A stretch of DNA of 64,000 nucleotides from Candidatus Cohnella colombiensis (GTDB taxonomy: Bacteria; Bacillota; Bacilli; Paenibacillales; Paenibacillaceae), in assembly GCA_029203125.1 (NCBI GenBank), contig CP119317.1:1488001-1552000 (forward strand), read 5' to 3'. A model generated the notes under the pieces. The model was given only the letters and a program-made list of their open reading frames with translations. It had not been told where the DNA came from and made no database searches. The position numbers were made by a program, and so were the translations under genes. This document shows, piece by piece, positions 39,899 through 49,639 of this stretch (positions are counted from its first letter, which is position 1; the number at the start of each line of letters is the position of its first letter).

Positions 39899-40501
39899 AT
39901 GCAACCATTTAATCAATTGAACGGTCTGGTTACGCCAGTTGACCGGGTTAACGTAGATACGGATGCAATTATTCCTAAGCAATTTTTGAAACGGATCGAA
40001 AGAAGCGGTTTCGGCCAATTCCTATTCTTCGAATGGAGATGGGATGAGCAAGGTAATGTTATTCCAGATTTCAATCTGAATAAACCGCGTTACCAAGGCT
40101 CCACAATTTTGATTTCCCGTGCGAACTTTGGCTGCGGATCTTCTCGTGAGCATGCACCATGGGCAATTCTTGATTATGGATACCGTTGCGTAATTGCTCC
40201 GTCATTCGCTGATATTTTCTACAACAATTGCTTCAAGAACGGCATTCTACCTATTAAGCTGAGCGAAGAGCAGGTTCAAGACCTGTTCGAGCGTACAGAA
40301 GCACAAGAGGGATATTCTCTCCATGTAGATTTGGAGAATAAAGTCATTACCGATAACGATGGTCTTCGCATCGCATTCGATTTGGATGAGCACCGTCGTC
40401 AATTTTTGCTTCAAGGTCTAGACGATATCGGCTTGACACTTAAGCATGAAGATGCGATTACAGCGTATGAAGCTAAGCGTGCAGCTGCAGCATTAGCGTA
40501 A
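39899..40501 (+). CDS. leuD: 3-isopropylmalate dehydratase small subunit
   Basis: Swivelling-domain partner of LeuC, 200 residues, with NVDTDAIIPKQFLK, the substrate-specificity loop FGCGSSREHAPWA, and IIAPSFADIFYNNCFKNG-type C-terminal half (here VIAPSFADIFYNNC). AAAGGAGAG lies before the ATG, 15 bases after leuC. An intrinsic terminator follows 29 bases after the stop, ending the leuCD unit. Confidence 0.96.
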   Translation: MQPFNQLNGLVTPVDRVNVDTDAIIPKQFLKRIERSGFGQFLFFEWRWDEQGNVIPDFNLNKPRYQGSTILISRANFGCGSSREHAPWAILDYGYRCVIAPSFADIFYNNCFKNGILPIKLSEEQVQDLFERTEAQEGYSLHVDLENKVITDNDGLRIAFDLDEHRRQFLLQGLDDIGLTLKHEDAITAYEAKRAAAALA

Positions 40502-40530
40502 ACTAGTTCGACTACATTTAAACAAATAGG

Positions 40531-40577
40531 CCTTTTGACCTTTATTCGACAGATAGAGGTTCAAAAGGTCTTTTTTT
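40531..40577 (+). terminator. Intrinsic terminator after leuCD
   Basis: CCTTTTGACCT (40531-40541) pairs with AGGTTCAAAAGG (40557-40568) with one bulged T, followed by TCTTTTTTT. Confidence 0.85.
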
Positions 40578-40687
40578 AGCGTTTTCACGCAACTTTTGCT
40601 AGAGTAGCTCGTCTAATGAAACGTGACAAGCAAAGTAAGAGTGAAGATAGGTCGCTTGCTCAAAAACTATGAATATCGAGGTGAAGC

Positions 40688-42151
40688 ATGAAGAAGTGGT
40701 TGCCCTGGTTGATTGTCGTCACCGTCATGCTGTTTGCAAGCGCCGGTGTGGCTAATGCTGAGAAGGCAACAGTTACACCCAGGTTGATTTTGGATGGAGT
40801 CGAGTTATATCCTTCGGCCCCGCCGACACTTATTGAGAAGACAACAATGGTTCCGATCAGAATCATCACAGAATCGTTAGGCTACGATGTTGATTTCAAC
40901 AACAGCAACAAGGAAATCAAAGTTACTGACGGTAAGAAGACCATTGTTATGACGCTAAATCAACAGACTGCATACATAGACGGTCAAGCAAAGGAAATGT
41001 ACAAGCCCGCAACGTTGGCCAAAGATGTGAACAGTGCTCTTGTACCCTTACGATTCGTGGGAGAAGCGCTTGGCGTTAATGTCTCATGGGATAATGTAAG
41101 TAAAGCAGTATTTATGTATTCTCCTGTTGTAGTTGAGCCTGTTCCAGATCCGGATCAAGGCAACGAACAAGTATTGCCAGAACCTGACTCTGGACAAACT
41201 CCTGATGATGGTAGTTCACAAGCTAGCGTTGGCAAAGTTAACGAAGTTTTTCACGACACGGACTCTATCTATATTATGTATAATGGTAGTGTTACACCAA
41301 AGACAATGGTTTTGTCGAATCCTTCTCGGTTCGTAGTTGACTTGCCTTACATGGATTTTGATGAACGGTTTTCACCTGCTCTTCCTGTAGATCCACTTGT
41401 AGGTAAAGCAGGCGAATTATCAATTGAAGGCGGCTCCAACATTCAGAAGGTGAGATATTCACTATTTTCCAAACAACCTTCGACGATCAGATTCGTACTT
41501 GATTTGAATGAGAATGCTGACTATGAAGTTGTTAACGACACGATGTTCGGTGCGCTTCATATTAAACTCAAGCAAAATGATCAGCAAGAGCAGCCTCAAC
41601 AGCCCCAGCAGAAGCCACAATATACGGTTGTGCTCGATGCAGGACATGGTGGTTCTGATTCTGGAGCGGTAAGCATTGCGAAGCAGTTGGAGAAAAATAT
41701 TAATCTAGCAATTGTCTTGAAGACACAAGCGATATTGGCGAAAGATAGCCGGATTAAGCTCATTCTAACGAGACAGGGCGACACGTTCCCAACGCTTAAA
41801 GATCGTTCAGATCTAGCGAATCAAAGCAAAGCAGATATCTTCATCTCTGTTCACTCCAATAGTAATGATTCCGCTGCTATTAATGGAACGGAAACTTATT
41901 ATACTCGTGAAGATAGTGCCGCGTTAGCGAATGTCATGCACCCACTATTCGTGAAAGCGACGGGACTAAAGGATAATGGCGTACGCACGAAAAATTTACA
42001 TGTAACGCGTGAGACGAAGATGCCAGCAGTGCTTCTGGAAGTTGGCTACCTATCCAATAAGGCAGATAATTCTGTATTATGGGGTGAGGCGTTTCAGGAG
42101 CGAGTGGCTCAAGGAATCGCCGCAGGAATTAAGCAATATTTGAACTTATAG
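40688..42151 (+). CDS. N-acetylmuramoyl-L-alanine amidase with copper-amine-oxidase-like and AMIN domains
   Basis: Secreted peptidoglycan hydrolase of 487 residues. In order: signal peptide (1-25, ending VANAE), a copper amine oxidase N-domain-like module (about 30-145, with VPIRIITESLG and VPLRFVGEALG), an acidic proline-rich linker, an AMIN wall-targeting domain (about 180-295), a Q/P linker, then Amidase_3 (about 312-485). The zinc ligands fall in DAGHGGSDSG, KQLEKN and SVHSN, with the catalytic Glu in LLEVGYLSN. It cuts the lactyl-peptide bond in cell-wall turnover. The SLH protein gene follows 62 bases on. Confidence 0.93.
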   Translation: MKKWLPWLIVVTVMLFASAGVANAEKATVTPRLILDGVELYPSAPPTLIEKTTMVPIRIITESLGYDVDFNNSNKEIKVTDGKKTIVMTLNQQTAYIDGQAKEMYKPATLAKDVNSALVPLRFVGEALGVNVSWDNVSKAVFMYSPVVVEPVPDPDQGNEQVLPEPDSGQTPDDGSSQASVGKVNEVFHDTDSIYIMYNGSVTPKTMVLSNPSRFVVDLPYMDFDERFSPALPVDPLVGKAGELSIEGGSNIQKVRYSLFSKQPSTIRFVLDLNENADYEVVNDTMFGALHIKLKQNDQQEQPQQPQQKPQYTVVLDAGHGGSDSGAVSIAKQLEKNINLAIVLKTQAILAKDSRIKLILTRQGDTFPTLKDRSDLANQSKADIFISVHSNSNDSAAINGTETYYTREDSAALANVMHPLFVKATGLKDNGVRTKNLHVTRETKMPAVLLEVGYLSNKADNSVLWGEAFQERVAQGIAAGIKQYLNL

Positions 42152-42213
42152 CAATCTAACCGGCTCTCGATAGGGGGTCGGTATGCTTGTATTTGGGGAG
42201 AGGGGCATTGTCG

Positions 42214-44925
42214 ATGAACAAAAGTTTGAAGCAAATAATTTCAGGAGTTGCAGTTGTTGCGGTTTTAGGAACGGGTATTACTTGGTCTACCGCTACAACT
42301 TACGCAGCAACAACGCCATTCCCTGATGTCGTCACAGGCCATTGGGCGCAGAAGCATATTGCGAAGCTAGCACTACAGAAAATCTTAATCGGAGATCAGT
42401 ATGGCAAGTTCAATCCGAACAGCCCTGTAACACGCCAAGAGGCGATCTTGATTGCTTTAAGATTTATGGGTATTGCTGAGGGCGTTCCGGCACTAGACAC
42501 GGTTGTTCTACCTAGTGATTTAACGGTGAAAAGCAATTATTTTAAACCCTATGTCAATTATGCCATTCAAAAAAATATTATTTCGCTAGAAGAAGAAAGA
42601 GTGCTTGCAAGAAGCGATTCGAGCAAGGATTGGGGAAGTAGCCCTGCGTCTCGCGAATGGATTTCACGCTTGCTCGTGCGCGCGATCGGTAAAGATGCGG
42701 AAGCGAAAGCAACACCTGCAACGACAACATTTTCAGACAATCTCGATATTGCAGCAGCTTATCGCAACTATGTAAGCTATGCTTCGCAAATTGATTTGAT
42801 AAAAGGAACGACCGTTAACGGTGTTCTTAAATTCCAACCAAAGGTTGATGTAACACGGGCGATGGCGTCCACATTGTTCAGCCGTGCGGAATCGAAAACG
42901 TCGGTGAAGTATGCGGGACAGGATGAAGGGACACTCGTTACGATTTTGGCAGATAAGTTGACGATTATGCGTCAAGATGGAACGAAGAAAGATTATCCGG
43001 TTACAGGTGATACATCCTTCTATATGATTGACTCTGATACTGCATCTTCGCTTGCAGGACTCGTACTGTATGGCAAAGCCATTATAATTCCTGACGCTAA
43101 CGGCAACGCAGCTTATGTAGAGCAAACAGACAGTTCACCTCAGGTGAAGACTGTGGAAGGTACTTTTGATCGTTATACGGCCTCCAAAAATCGTGTAACC
43201 GTGTTAGTTGGAGACCAGTACGAGGAATTTTACTATGATGCAGGCCATTTGCCAACGGTAACTGATGCAACTGGACAAAAAATTGCAATTACAGATATTC
43301 CACGTGATGCTGCAGTGAAACTATCTGTTGAAGCAGCTAGACCGGATTATCTCGTTTCAATCGCTGTGAAGCAATCTTTAGTTAATAAGTCAGGTGCAGG
43401 CACGGTTGCGACATGGAATGCTGCAACTTTAGCGTTGCAGGTGAAAGACGGAACAACTGGAGAGACGGAGAGCTATCAGGTTGCTGCTAATGCGACCATA
43501 CAATTGAATGGTGTCAATCTAAAGGCAGAGCAATTGCTCGTCAATAGCCAAATTACTTATGTTGTGAAGCAAGGGATCGTCACTGCAATTACGATTATTC
43601 AGACGGAGAAAGCGACTGTCTCAGGTGTATTCAGATCTCTCGATAAAAAGGAAATGACGATCAGTTATACCGTTAACGGAAAGCTTGCAGCTGACTTTAT
43701 GAGCTCCAATGTGAAGGTCAAAATTGATGGGTTCACCGATGCGGGTCTTGAAGATTTGTATGCAGGAGATGCAGTCACTCTCTCTTATGATGAGAAAGAT
43801 AAAGTGACGCAAATTGCGGTTACAAATCGTTCTGTACAAATGCTGTATGGAGCGACTGTAGCGGGGTATCTTGCTAAGACGAAGACGTTATCGATGCTTG
43901 ATGGGGATGGAAAAACATACAATTTGATTTTGGGCGATAATGTTCGTTATGACTTTAATGGGATACAATTCACTGCAGAGCAAGCATTAGCCATTGTTCG
44001 CGTGGAAGGAAAGAGATTGACGATTGCTTATAGCGGTCAAAATGCAGTGTTCGTATCGTTGTTGTATAAATACGAAGGCATAGTATTAGAAAATAATACG
44101 ACGACGAAGACATTAAAGCTTTCTCTTCAGAATGGTACACGAACAGAATCGGTGAAGTACGCGACACCATCAGTCGAAATCTATAATCAAACGAACAAAA
44201 CGTACACAGACGTTAAAGCTGGCGATCAAGTGACCATTATTATGAGCACTGAATCAGATCTTGCTGGAACGATCTATGTGCATACCGATGTTCAATATGA
44301 AGTGTTATCTGTAGATGTAAGCTTGAATAAACTCAAAGTGCGCAAAGTAGGCACAACAAGTGAGGAATCGTGGAACTTAACGTCTGCTGTAGCTTTGACA
44401 GATGAGAACGGTATTGCGATTAACTTGGGCGAATTAACGGTTGGTGGATTAATTAACGTTAATCTGCAAGGTAAGAGCCCTGTGAAAATATCCGCAATCA
44501 ACGTAACTTTAGGAAAAGTAGCAGCGATCGATCCTGTGAAACGGACATTGGATATTGTAACTTTAACAGGTACGACGGTAACTAGAACGATTGATGCATC
44601 TGCTGTAATTAAGCGCGATAGCGTCACGCTACCTTCACTTTCGTCCATCAAAGTGAATGATCTCGTTGAAGTGGGCAGAGACGTAAGTGGTAAGCCGACC
44701 ATTGAAGTTGCAGCTGTAGTGACACGCAAGTTTTGGAAATACGATAGTTTAACGAAAGTGTTTTACGTGAAGGCATCAGCGGATTCGAGTACGAACTACT
44801 TTAACTTGCATCCGAATGTCAATATTCATCAAGGCACGAAGACGCTAACGGTTTCCGACTTGAAGGATTCCGACGAAATTACTTTGTATGTCCTTAGAGG
44901 GTTAGTTGTTGAGATCGTGAAGTAA
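42214..44925 (+). CDS. S-layer homology (SLH) domain surface protein
   Basis: 903-residue secreted protein with a signal peptide (1-37, ending TTYAATT). Three SLH-type segments follow: a clear one at about 40-95 (PFPDVVTGHWAQKHI, then NPNSPVTRQEA), a degenerate one around 105-155 with PASREW, and a third around 165-230 (TFSDNLDI, then DVTRAMASTLF). The remaining ~670 residues are beta-rich, Thr/Val/Lys-rich repeats with no catalytic motif. SLH domains bind pyruvylated wall polymers, so this is probably a wall-anchored structural or adhesive protein. The ATG at 42214 follows GGGGAGAGGGG. Confidence 0.88.
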   Translation: MNKSLKQIISGVAVVAVLGTGITWSTATTYAATTPFPDVVTGHWAQKHIAKLALQKILIGDQYGKFNPNSPVTRQEAILIALRFMGIAEGVPALDTVVLPSDLTVKSNYFKPYVNYAIQKNIISLEEERVLARSDSSKDWGSSPASREWISRLLVRAIGKDAEAKATPATTTFSDNLDIAAAYRNYVSYASQIDLIKGTTVNGVLKFQPKVDVTRAMASTLFSRAESKTSVKYAGQDEGTLVTILADKLTIMRQDGTKKDYPVTGDTSFYMIDSDTASSLAGLVLYGKAIIIPDANGNAAYVEQTDSSPQVKTVEGTFDRYTASKNRVTVLVGDQYEEFYYDAGHLPTVTDATGQKIAITDIPRDAAVKLSVEAARPDYLVSIAVKQSLVNKSGAGTVATWNAATLALQVKDGTTGETESYQVAANATIQLNGVNLKAEQLLVNSQITYVVKQGIVTAITIIQTEKATVSGVFRSLDKKEMTISYTVNGKLAADFMSSNVKVKIDGFTDAGLEDLYAGDAVTLSYDEKDKVTQIAVTNRSVQMLYGATVAGYLAKTKTLSMLDGDGKTYNLILGDNVRYDFNGIQFTAEQALAIVRVEGKRLTIAYSGQNAVFVSLLYKYEGIVLENNTTTKTLKLSLQNGTRTESVKYATPSVEIYNQTNKTYTDVKAGDQVTIIMSTESDLAGTIYVHTDVQYEVLSVDVSLNKLKVRKVGTTSEESWNLTSAVALTDENGIAINLGELTVGGLINVNLQGKSPVKISAINVTLGKVAAIDPVKRTLDIVTLTGTTVTRTIDASAVIKRDSVTLPSLSSIKVNDLVEVGRDVSGKPTIEVAAVVTRKFWKYDSLTKVFYVKASADSSTNYFNLHPNVNIHQGTKTLTVSDLKDSDEITLYVLRGLVVEIVK

Positions 44926-44942
44926 GAGAGAAATTTTATTGT

Positions 44943-44968
44943 AGAGGTTACCTTCGGGTAGCCTCTTT
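44943..44968 (+). terminator. Weak terminator after the SLH gene
   Basis: AGAGGTTACC (44943-44952), loop TTCG, then GGTAGCCTCT (44957-44966) with one mismatch; only a short T-run (TTT) follows. Confidence 0.55.
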
Positions 44969-45068
44969 GCGTTGAAACGATAGATGCGCCACTTCTTACT
45001 ATTGCCGTAGCAATAAAGTTTCGGTACACTGTCACTGGGTGTAATTAACCATGTTACAAGGAGATTCT

Positions 45069-45737
45069 ATGAACAAAACAACGATGCGACATATACTAGA
45101 TACGATTGCAGAGCTGTTTCCAGATGCGCATTGCGAGCTCAATCATCGTAACCCGTTCGAATTGACAATCGCGGTGCTACTGTCTGCACAATGTACAGAC
45201 GAAACGGTTAATAAAGTGACTGTGAATTTATTTGAAAAATATAAGACGCCAGAAGATTACTTGAATGTACCGCTAGAGGAATTGGAAAATGACATCAGGC
45301 GGATTGGGCTTTTTCGCAACAAAGCGTCGAATATCCAGAAGCTGTGCAGACTCGTAATTGATAAGCATGGCGGCGAAATTCCGCATGAGCATGAGCAGTT
45401 GGTAGAGCTGCCTGGAGTCGGTAGAAAGACTGCGAATGTCGTTGTATCAAATGCTTTTGGTGTCCCTGCAATTGCTGTCGATACGCACGTAGATCGGGTA
45501 TCCAAACGGCTAGGCATTGCGAAAAAGGACGATTCGGTGCTTGAGGTCGAGAAGAAGCTGATGCGTTTAGTGCCGAAAGAGGAATGGACGATTACGCATC
45601 ATCGCTTAATCTTCTTTGGACGGTATCATTGCAAGGCGCAAAATCCGAAATGCGAGGTTTGTCCGTTAGTGGCATATTGCAAAGAAGGTAAAAGTAAAAT
45701 GAAGGCGGCTTTAAGCAAAAGGAGCGTAACTTCTTGA
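45069..45737 (+). CDS. nth: Endonuclease III
   Basis: Base-excision repair glycosylase/AP lyase for oxidised pyrimidines, 222 residues. The helix-hairpin-helix LPGVGRKTANVVVSNAFG is followed by the catalytic Asp in AVDTHVDRVSKRLG, and the catalytic Lys lies in the HhH. A C-terminal [4Fe-4S] site has the C-x6-C-x2-C-x5-C spacing (CKAQNPKCEVCPLVAYC). The ATG at 45069 follows AAGGAGA (45058-45064); an ATG at 45051 precedes that site. dynA overlaps its stop. Confidence 0.95.
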   Translation: MNKTTMRHILDTIAELFPDAHCELNHRNPFELTIAVLLSAQCTDETVNKVTVNLFEKYKTPEDYLNVPLEELENDIRRIGLFRNKASNIQKLCRLVIDKHGGEIPHEHEQLVELPGVGRKTANVVVSNAFGVPAIAVDTHVDRVSKRLGIAKKDDSVLEVEKKLMRLVPKEEWTITHHRLIFFGRYHCKAQNPKCEVCPLVAYCKEGKSKMKAALSKRSVTS

Positions 45738-48700
45738 GAACGAGTGCAGTAGAAGCTCCAATGAAGGAGCAGCATAACGTGTTGGATGCATATAAGGTAA
45801 CTTTAGCTCGCATGTCTGGGCTTACAGCTGAGCAAGGAGATCGCACGCAAGCGATGAAATTCGGTGAGCTTGAAAGCAAGCTGGATCAGGGTCGGTTGAC
45901 AGTTGCGTTCTGTGGACATTTTTCAGCAGGGAAATCTACTTTAGTGAATGCGCTTTGCGGGGCGCAATTATTGCCATCCTCACCGATCCCAACAAGTGCG
46001 AACGTAGTCACGATTATGAACGGTGAACCTGCAGCCGAGATGGTGTTTCATCATCGCGAAGGTCAAGCTTCGCCAGTTCGTCAAATTGCGGTAGACGATT
46101 TGCATCACTTCGCCGTTGATGGAGAAGGCGTTGCTGCCATACAAGTGAGCTATCCTATTCCTCTCTTAGGCGACGGGATGGCAATTGTCGATACACCTGG
46201 GGTCGATTCAACAGATGGAGCGCATCGAGCGGCTACTGAATCCGCATTGCATCTTGCGGATGTTGTTTGCTATGTGACCGATTATAATCACGTGCAATCT
46301 GAAGTGAATTTCCGCTTTTTGCGGAGCTTGACCCGTTGGGGGAAGCCGACGTATTTGATCGTGAATCAGATTGATAAGCACCGTGAGGAGCAGTTAAAGT
46401 TTGCAGATTTTCAATCGAGCTTGGAGCAGGCTTTGGTTAGTTGGGATATCGATGTCGCTGCAACAATATACCTCTCGCTCAGAGAGAAGGAGCACCCGTT
46501 GTCACAGTGGGGCGAGCTGCAGCAATTACTGCAGTCGTTACAGGCGCTTAACGTACCCTTGATGACTAGAAGTGCGGAGCGTTCTGCACTTTATCTTGCA
46601 GAGCAATTCCGTGAAACTTTGCATCAACGAAATGAGCAGAGACGGGATGCGATCTTAGAGCGGTTGGGTGAAGAAGAAGCTTCTACAATTCGTGTAAAGC
46701 ATGAGCAGTTGGTCGCACAACTGACCGATGCTGATAATGCAGGTATTGCAAGTCGCGAGCGATTGCGCGTTGAGCTTGATCGGTTGCTTTCCAATGCGAA
46801 TATTACACCATCAGATACACGAGATAAAGCGCAAAAAGTGCTTGAAGCGATGCAGTCTTCTTTTAAAGTCGGATGGTTGTCGAATGCAGCGAAAACGGAG
46901 GCTGAACGTGAGCGGAGATTGCAGGAGCTTGCAGCGGACTTTAACAGTCAGATTACTGCTCATCTCACTGGACATATACAGGAATTGCTGCGCAAAGAAG
47001 CGAAGGCCTCTATAGATGCAGAAGGTACAATCCGTGCGAAAGTTGAGGAGCAACGGCTTGAGCAATCGTTAGAGCAAGCATTTGATCTGGTCACAGCAGA
47101 CTGGTTGAAGATGAATGTCAAGACTGGAGCAGGTGCAGAGGGGCAAGCAACGCTGCATTACGCGTCAGAGATTAGCAATGGTTTGAAGGCTTTGTATCGT
47201 AAAATCGCGTTGCAGTGGTTCGATCAGCTTGAGGCGGGTCGTAAGTCTGAGCGAGAGGGATACATCGTTACGTTACGTGATCAATTGGCGCAGCTAGAAC
47301 AACGAGTCGAAGCGGCGAAGGAGTTAGAGCTTCTAGAGCAAGAGGAGTTCGATGCTGAAGCTAGCTTAGTGGCGTTGTTGCCTGAGCGTGATGTCGAAAG
47401 CGTACTTAAGCTGCCAACAACTGCGAAGCTTGATGTGGATGAGTTTTCCCAAGCGAAGTTGTCTACGCAGGTGGTTACAGAAGGCGATAGCCAAAAGCTC
47501 AAGAGCGATGTCCCGGCTGTTGCAGCGGGAAAAGATACTTCAGCATCTTTAGGCGCATCTCAAGAAGCGGCGAGCCTGCTTGACCAAGCTGCAACGATTC
47601 TTGAGCAATTATCTGCGCTTCATTCGATGGCTGAGAGCCTAAAGATCAAGGCAGAGCGGTTTAAACAAAAGCGATTCACGATCGCTTTGTTTGGTGCGTT
47701 CAGTGCAGGGAAATCGTCGTTCGCTAACGCTCTTGTAGGTCAATCAGTGCTGCCTGTATCTCCTAATCCGACCACAGCAGCAATTAACCGAATTCTCGCC
47801 CCTATCGGCGATGAAAAAAGCGGTACTGCGCGTATTACGATGAAATCGCGTGATGCGTTTCTCGCTGACGTATCCCACTCGCTCAGACGACTTGGCTTTG
47901 AGCAAAGCGACATCCTCGGCTGTGGGCAAGATCTGATGAAGCTATTGGCGCTTCAGGATCAGCGTTCTGCTGACGAAGTGCATCCTCGTGGCCGTCCTCA
48001 TCTCGCATTTTTAAAAGCAGCCTTGAAGGGTTGGACCGAATACGGCTCCATGCTTGGGCAGCAATTCGTCGTGGAAGAGGCGGAGTACCGTCGCTATGCG
48101 GCTGAGGAGCTCGCTTCTTGCTTCGTTGCGGAAATTGACCTCTACATCGATTGTCCACTTACACGAAGCGGTGCAGTGCTTGTAGACACACCGGGAGCGG
48201 ATTCCATTAATGCTCGCCATACAGGGGTAGCATTCGAATACATTAAAAACGCAGACGCTGTTCTTTTTGTAACTTATTATAATCATGCTTTTACCGAAGC
48301 GGATCGCGAGTTTTTGAATCAATTAGGCAGCGTGAAAGACGTTTTCGAGCTGGATAAAATGTTTTTCATCATTAATGCTTCAGATTTAGCATCCTCACAT
48401 GAAGAGTTATTAGCGGTACAGCAGCATGTGGGGACACAATTACAGAAGCATGGCATACGAAATCCAAGGCTTTATCCGGTATCGAGTCTGCTTGGGCTGC
48501 AAGCGAAGCAACAGGAAGATCAAGCTGCAATTGAAGCAGCAGGTATGTCGGCATTCGAGCAGGCGTTTAGCATATTCGCTGACGAAGAGCTCGGAGGGTT
48601 AGCTGTTGCAGCTGCACATAAGGAATTGAAGCACATCGATCATTTGCTCGAAAGCTGGCTCCAATCCGCGAATGCGGATGCAGCATCGCGAGAAGCGAAA

Positions 48701-49444
48701 GCGGCACGCCTGCAAGCGAAAGCAAAACAGTGGGCTGAACGCAGCCAATTATTGCCTAGTGCTGCCGTACAGCCGTTACTACAGGAAGTTAATGAACAGC
48801 AATATCATCTTCGTCAACGTGTTAAATTTCGGTTCAACGAGCATTTCAACACGGCCTTTCATCCTTCTGTCCTCCAAGATGATGGGCGTGATCTGAAAAA
48901 GCTGCTTGTGGCGTGTCATGCGGACCTTGAACGTTCGATCGGTGAAGATATTTTGCAGGAGCTTCGCGCAGCTGGCTTGCGTCTAGAAGGAACAATGAAT
49001 CAGATGCTGAGTCATATGATTTCAGGGTGGATTGAAGGGGAGAGTTCTGCACTTGAGGGCTTCTCACCTGAGATGGAACAGCGTGCGAGCTTAGAGATGC
49101 CATTATTATCACCATTCGAAGATGGTGTTAAAGCGAACAGTAAGCTGTTGTGGAGTTCTTTTCGCTCGCCTAAGCATTTCTTCGAAAAGGAAGGAAAAGC
49201 TTCACTGAAAGATCAGCTAGAGGTATCGTTATATCAACGACTTGATGTACAGCTGGCAGAGATGAAGGATGCATGGAGAGAAACTGCTGCTAGCACGCTA
49301 CAACAATCCCTAACAAGCGCATCTCATGCACTTGCAGAGCAACTCTCAACATTTGCTGTAAGCTTGAGCGAAGCACTGTTGAAGCCAGGCGATGAATTGA
49401 AGCTTGCGAAGTTAAAAGCGGAGTGGGCGAATGTTGTGAAATGA
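45734..49444 (+). CDS. dynA: Two-module bacterial dynamin-like GTPase DynA
   Basis: 1236-residue internally duplicated dynamin-like protein, like B. subtilis DynA (YpbR, about 1190 residues), which fuses and protects membranes. Module 1: P-loop GHFSAGKS (61-68), DTPG (153-156), NQID. Module 2: P-loop GAFSAGKS (654-661), DTPG (818-821). Both are followed by long coiled-coil stalks. The TTG at 45734 overlaps the nth stop, with AAAGGAGC upstream; an ATG at 45761 is an alternative. Three copies of the dispersed CTGAGCGAG motif lie inside, in the coding sequence. Confidence 0.92.
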   Translation: MRTSAVEAPMKEQHNVLDAYKVTLARMSGLTAEQGDRTQAMKFGELESKLDQGRLTVAFCGHFSAGKSTLVNALCGAQLLPSSPIPTSANVVTIMNGEPAAEMVFHHREGQASPVRQIAVDDLHHFAVDGEGVAAIQVSYPIPLLGDGMAIVDTPGVDSTDGAHRAATESALHLADVVCYVTDYNHVQSEVNFRFLRSLTRWGKPTYLIVNQIDKHREEQLKFADFQSSLEQALVSWDIDVAATIYLSLREKEHPLSQWGELQQLLQSLQALNVPLMTRSAERSALYLAEQFRETLHQRNEQRRDAILERLGEEEASTIRVKHEQLVAQLTDADNAGIASRERLRVELDRLLSNANITPSDTRDKAQKVLEAMQSSFKVGWLSNAAKTEAERERRLQELAADFNSQITAHLTGHIQELLRKEAKASIDAEGTIRAKVEEQRLEQSLEQAFDLVTADWLKMNVKTGAGAEGQATLHYASEISNGLKALYRKIALQWFDQLEAGRKSEREGYIVTLRDQLAQLEQRVEAAKELELLEQEEFDAEASLVALLPERDVESVLKLPTTAKLDVDEFSQAKLSTQVVTEGDSQKLKSDVPAVAAGKDTSASLGASQEAASLLDQAATILEQLSALHSMAESLKIKAERFKQKRFTIALFGAFSAGKSSFANALVGQSVLPVSPNPTTAAINRILAPIGDEKSGTARITMKSRDAFLADVSHSLRRLGFEQSDILGCGQDLMKLLALQDQRSADEVHPRGRPHLAFLKAALKGWTEYGSMLGQQFVVEEAEYRRYAAEELASCFVAEIDLYIDCPLTRSGAVLVDTPGADSINARHTGVAFEYIKNADAVLFVTYYNHAFTEADREFLNQLGSVKDVFELDKMFFIINASDLASSHEELLAVQQHVGTQLQKHGIRNPRLYPVSSLLGLQAKQQEDQAAIEAAGMSAFEQAFSIFADEELGGLAVAAAHKELKHIDHLLESWLQSANADAASREAKAARLQAKAKQWAERSQLLPSAAVQPLLQEVNEQQYHLRQRVKFRFNEHFNTAFHPSVLQDDGRDLKKLLVACHADLERSIGEDILQELRAAGLRLEGTMNQMLSHMISGWIEGESSALEGFSPEMEQRASLEMPLLSPFEDGVKANSKLLWSSFRSPKHFFEKEGKASLKDQLEVSLYQRLDVQLAEMKDAWRETAASTLQQSLTSASHALAEQLSTFAVSLSEALLKPGDELKLAKLKAEWANVVK
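46464..46482 (-). repeat. Dispersed CTGAGCGAG motif, copy 6 (inside dynA)
   Basis: The minus strand reads CTGAGCGAGAGGTATATTG, one mismatch at position 13 (N = A). On the coding strand it encodes IYLSLRE in module 1. Confidence 0.6.
47247..47265 (+). repeat. Dispersed CTGAGCGAG motif, copy 7 (inside dynA)
   Basis: CTGAGCGAGAGGGATACAT, matching the first 16 bases of the consensus (N = A). It encodes SEREGY at the start of the linker between modules, in the opposite orientation to copies 6 and 8. Confidence 0.6.
47870..47886 (-). repeat. Dispersed CTGAGCGAG motif, copy 8 (inside dynA)
   Basis: The minus strand reads CTGAGCGAGTGGGATAC (N = T), matching the first 16 bases of the consensus. It encodes VSHSLR in module 2. 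Confidence 0.6.
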
Positions 49445-49468
49445 GAGACGAAATAGGATGTTGTTTTG

Positions 49469-49511
49469 ACCTTGGTCGAGTGCTCGTCACTTGATCAAGG
49501 TTTTTCTTTTT
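49469..49511 (+). terminator. Intrinsic terminator after dynA
   Basis: ACCTTGGTCGAGTG (49469-49482) pairs with CACTTGATCAAGGT (49488-49501) through two G-U pairs, followed by TTTTTCTTTTT. Confidence 0.85.
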
Positions 49512-49639
49512 GAAAAAATTCATAAAGATAGATTCATAACCTCAATAGTAAATTACAACAAAATCTTAGATTGCCAAATAATACAAACAAAATTATGATT
49601 ACAATAGATAATTCCAAAAAATAACTTAGGGGAAACAGT

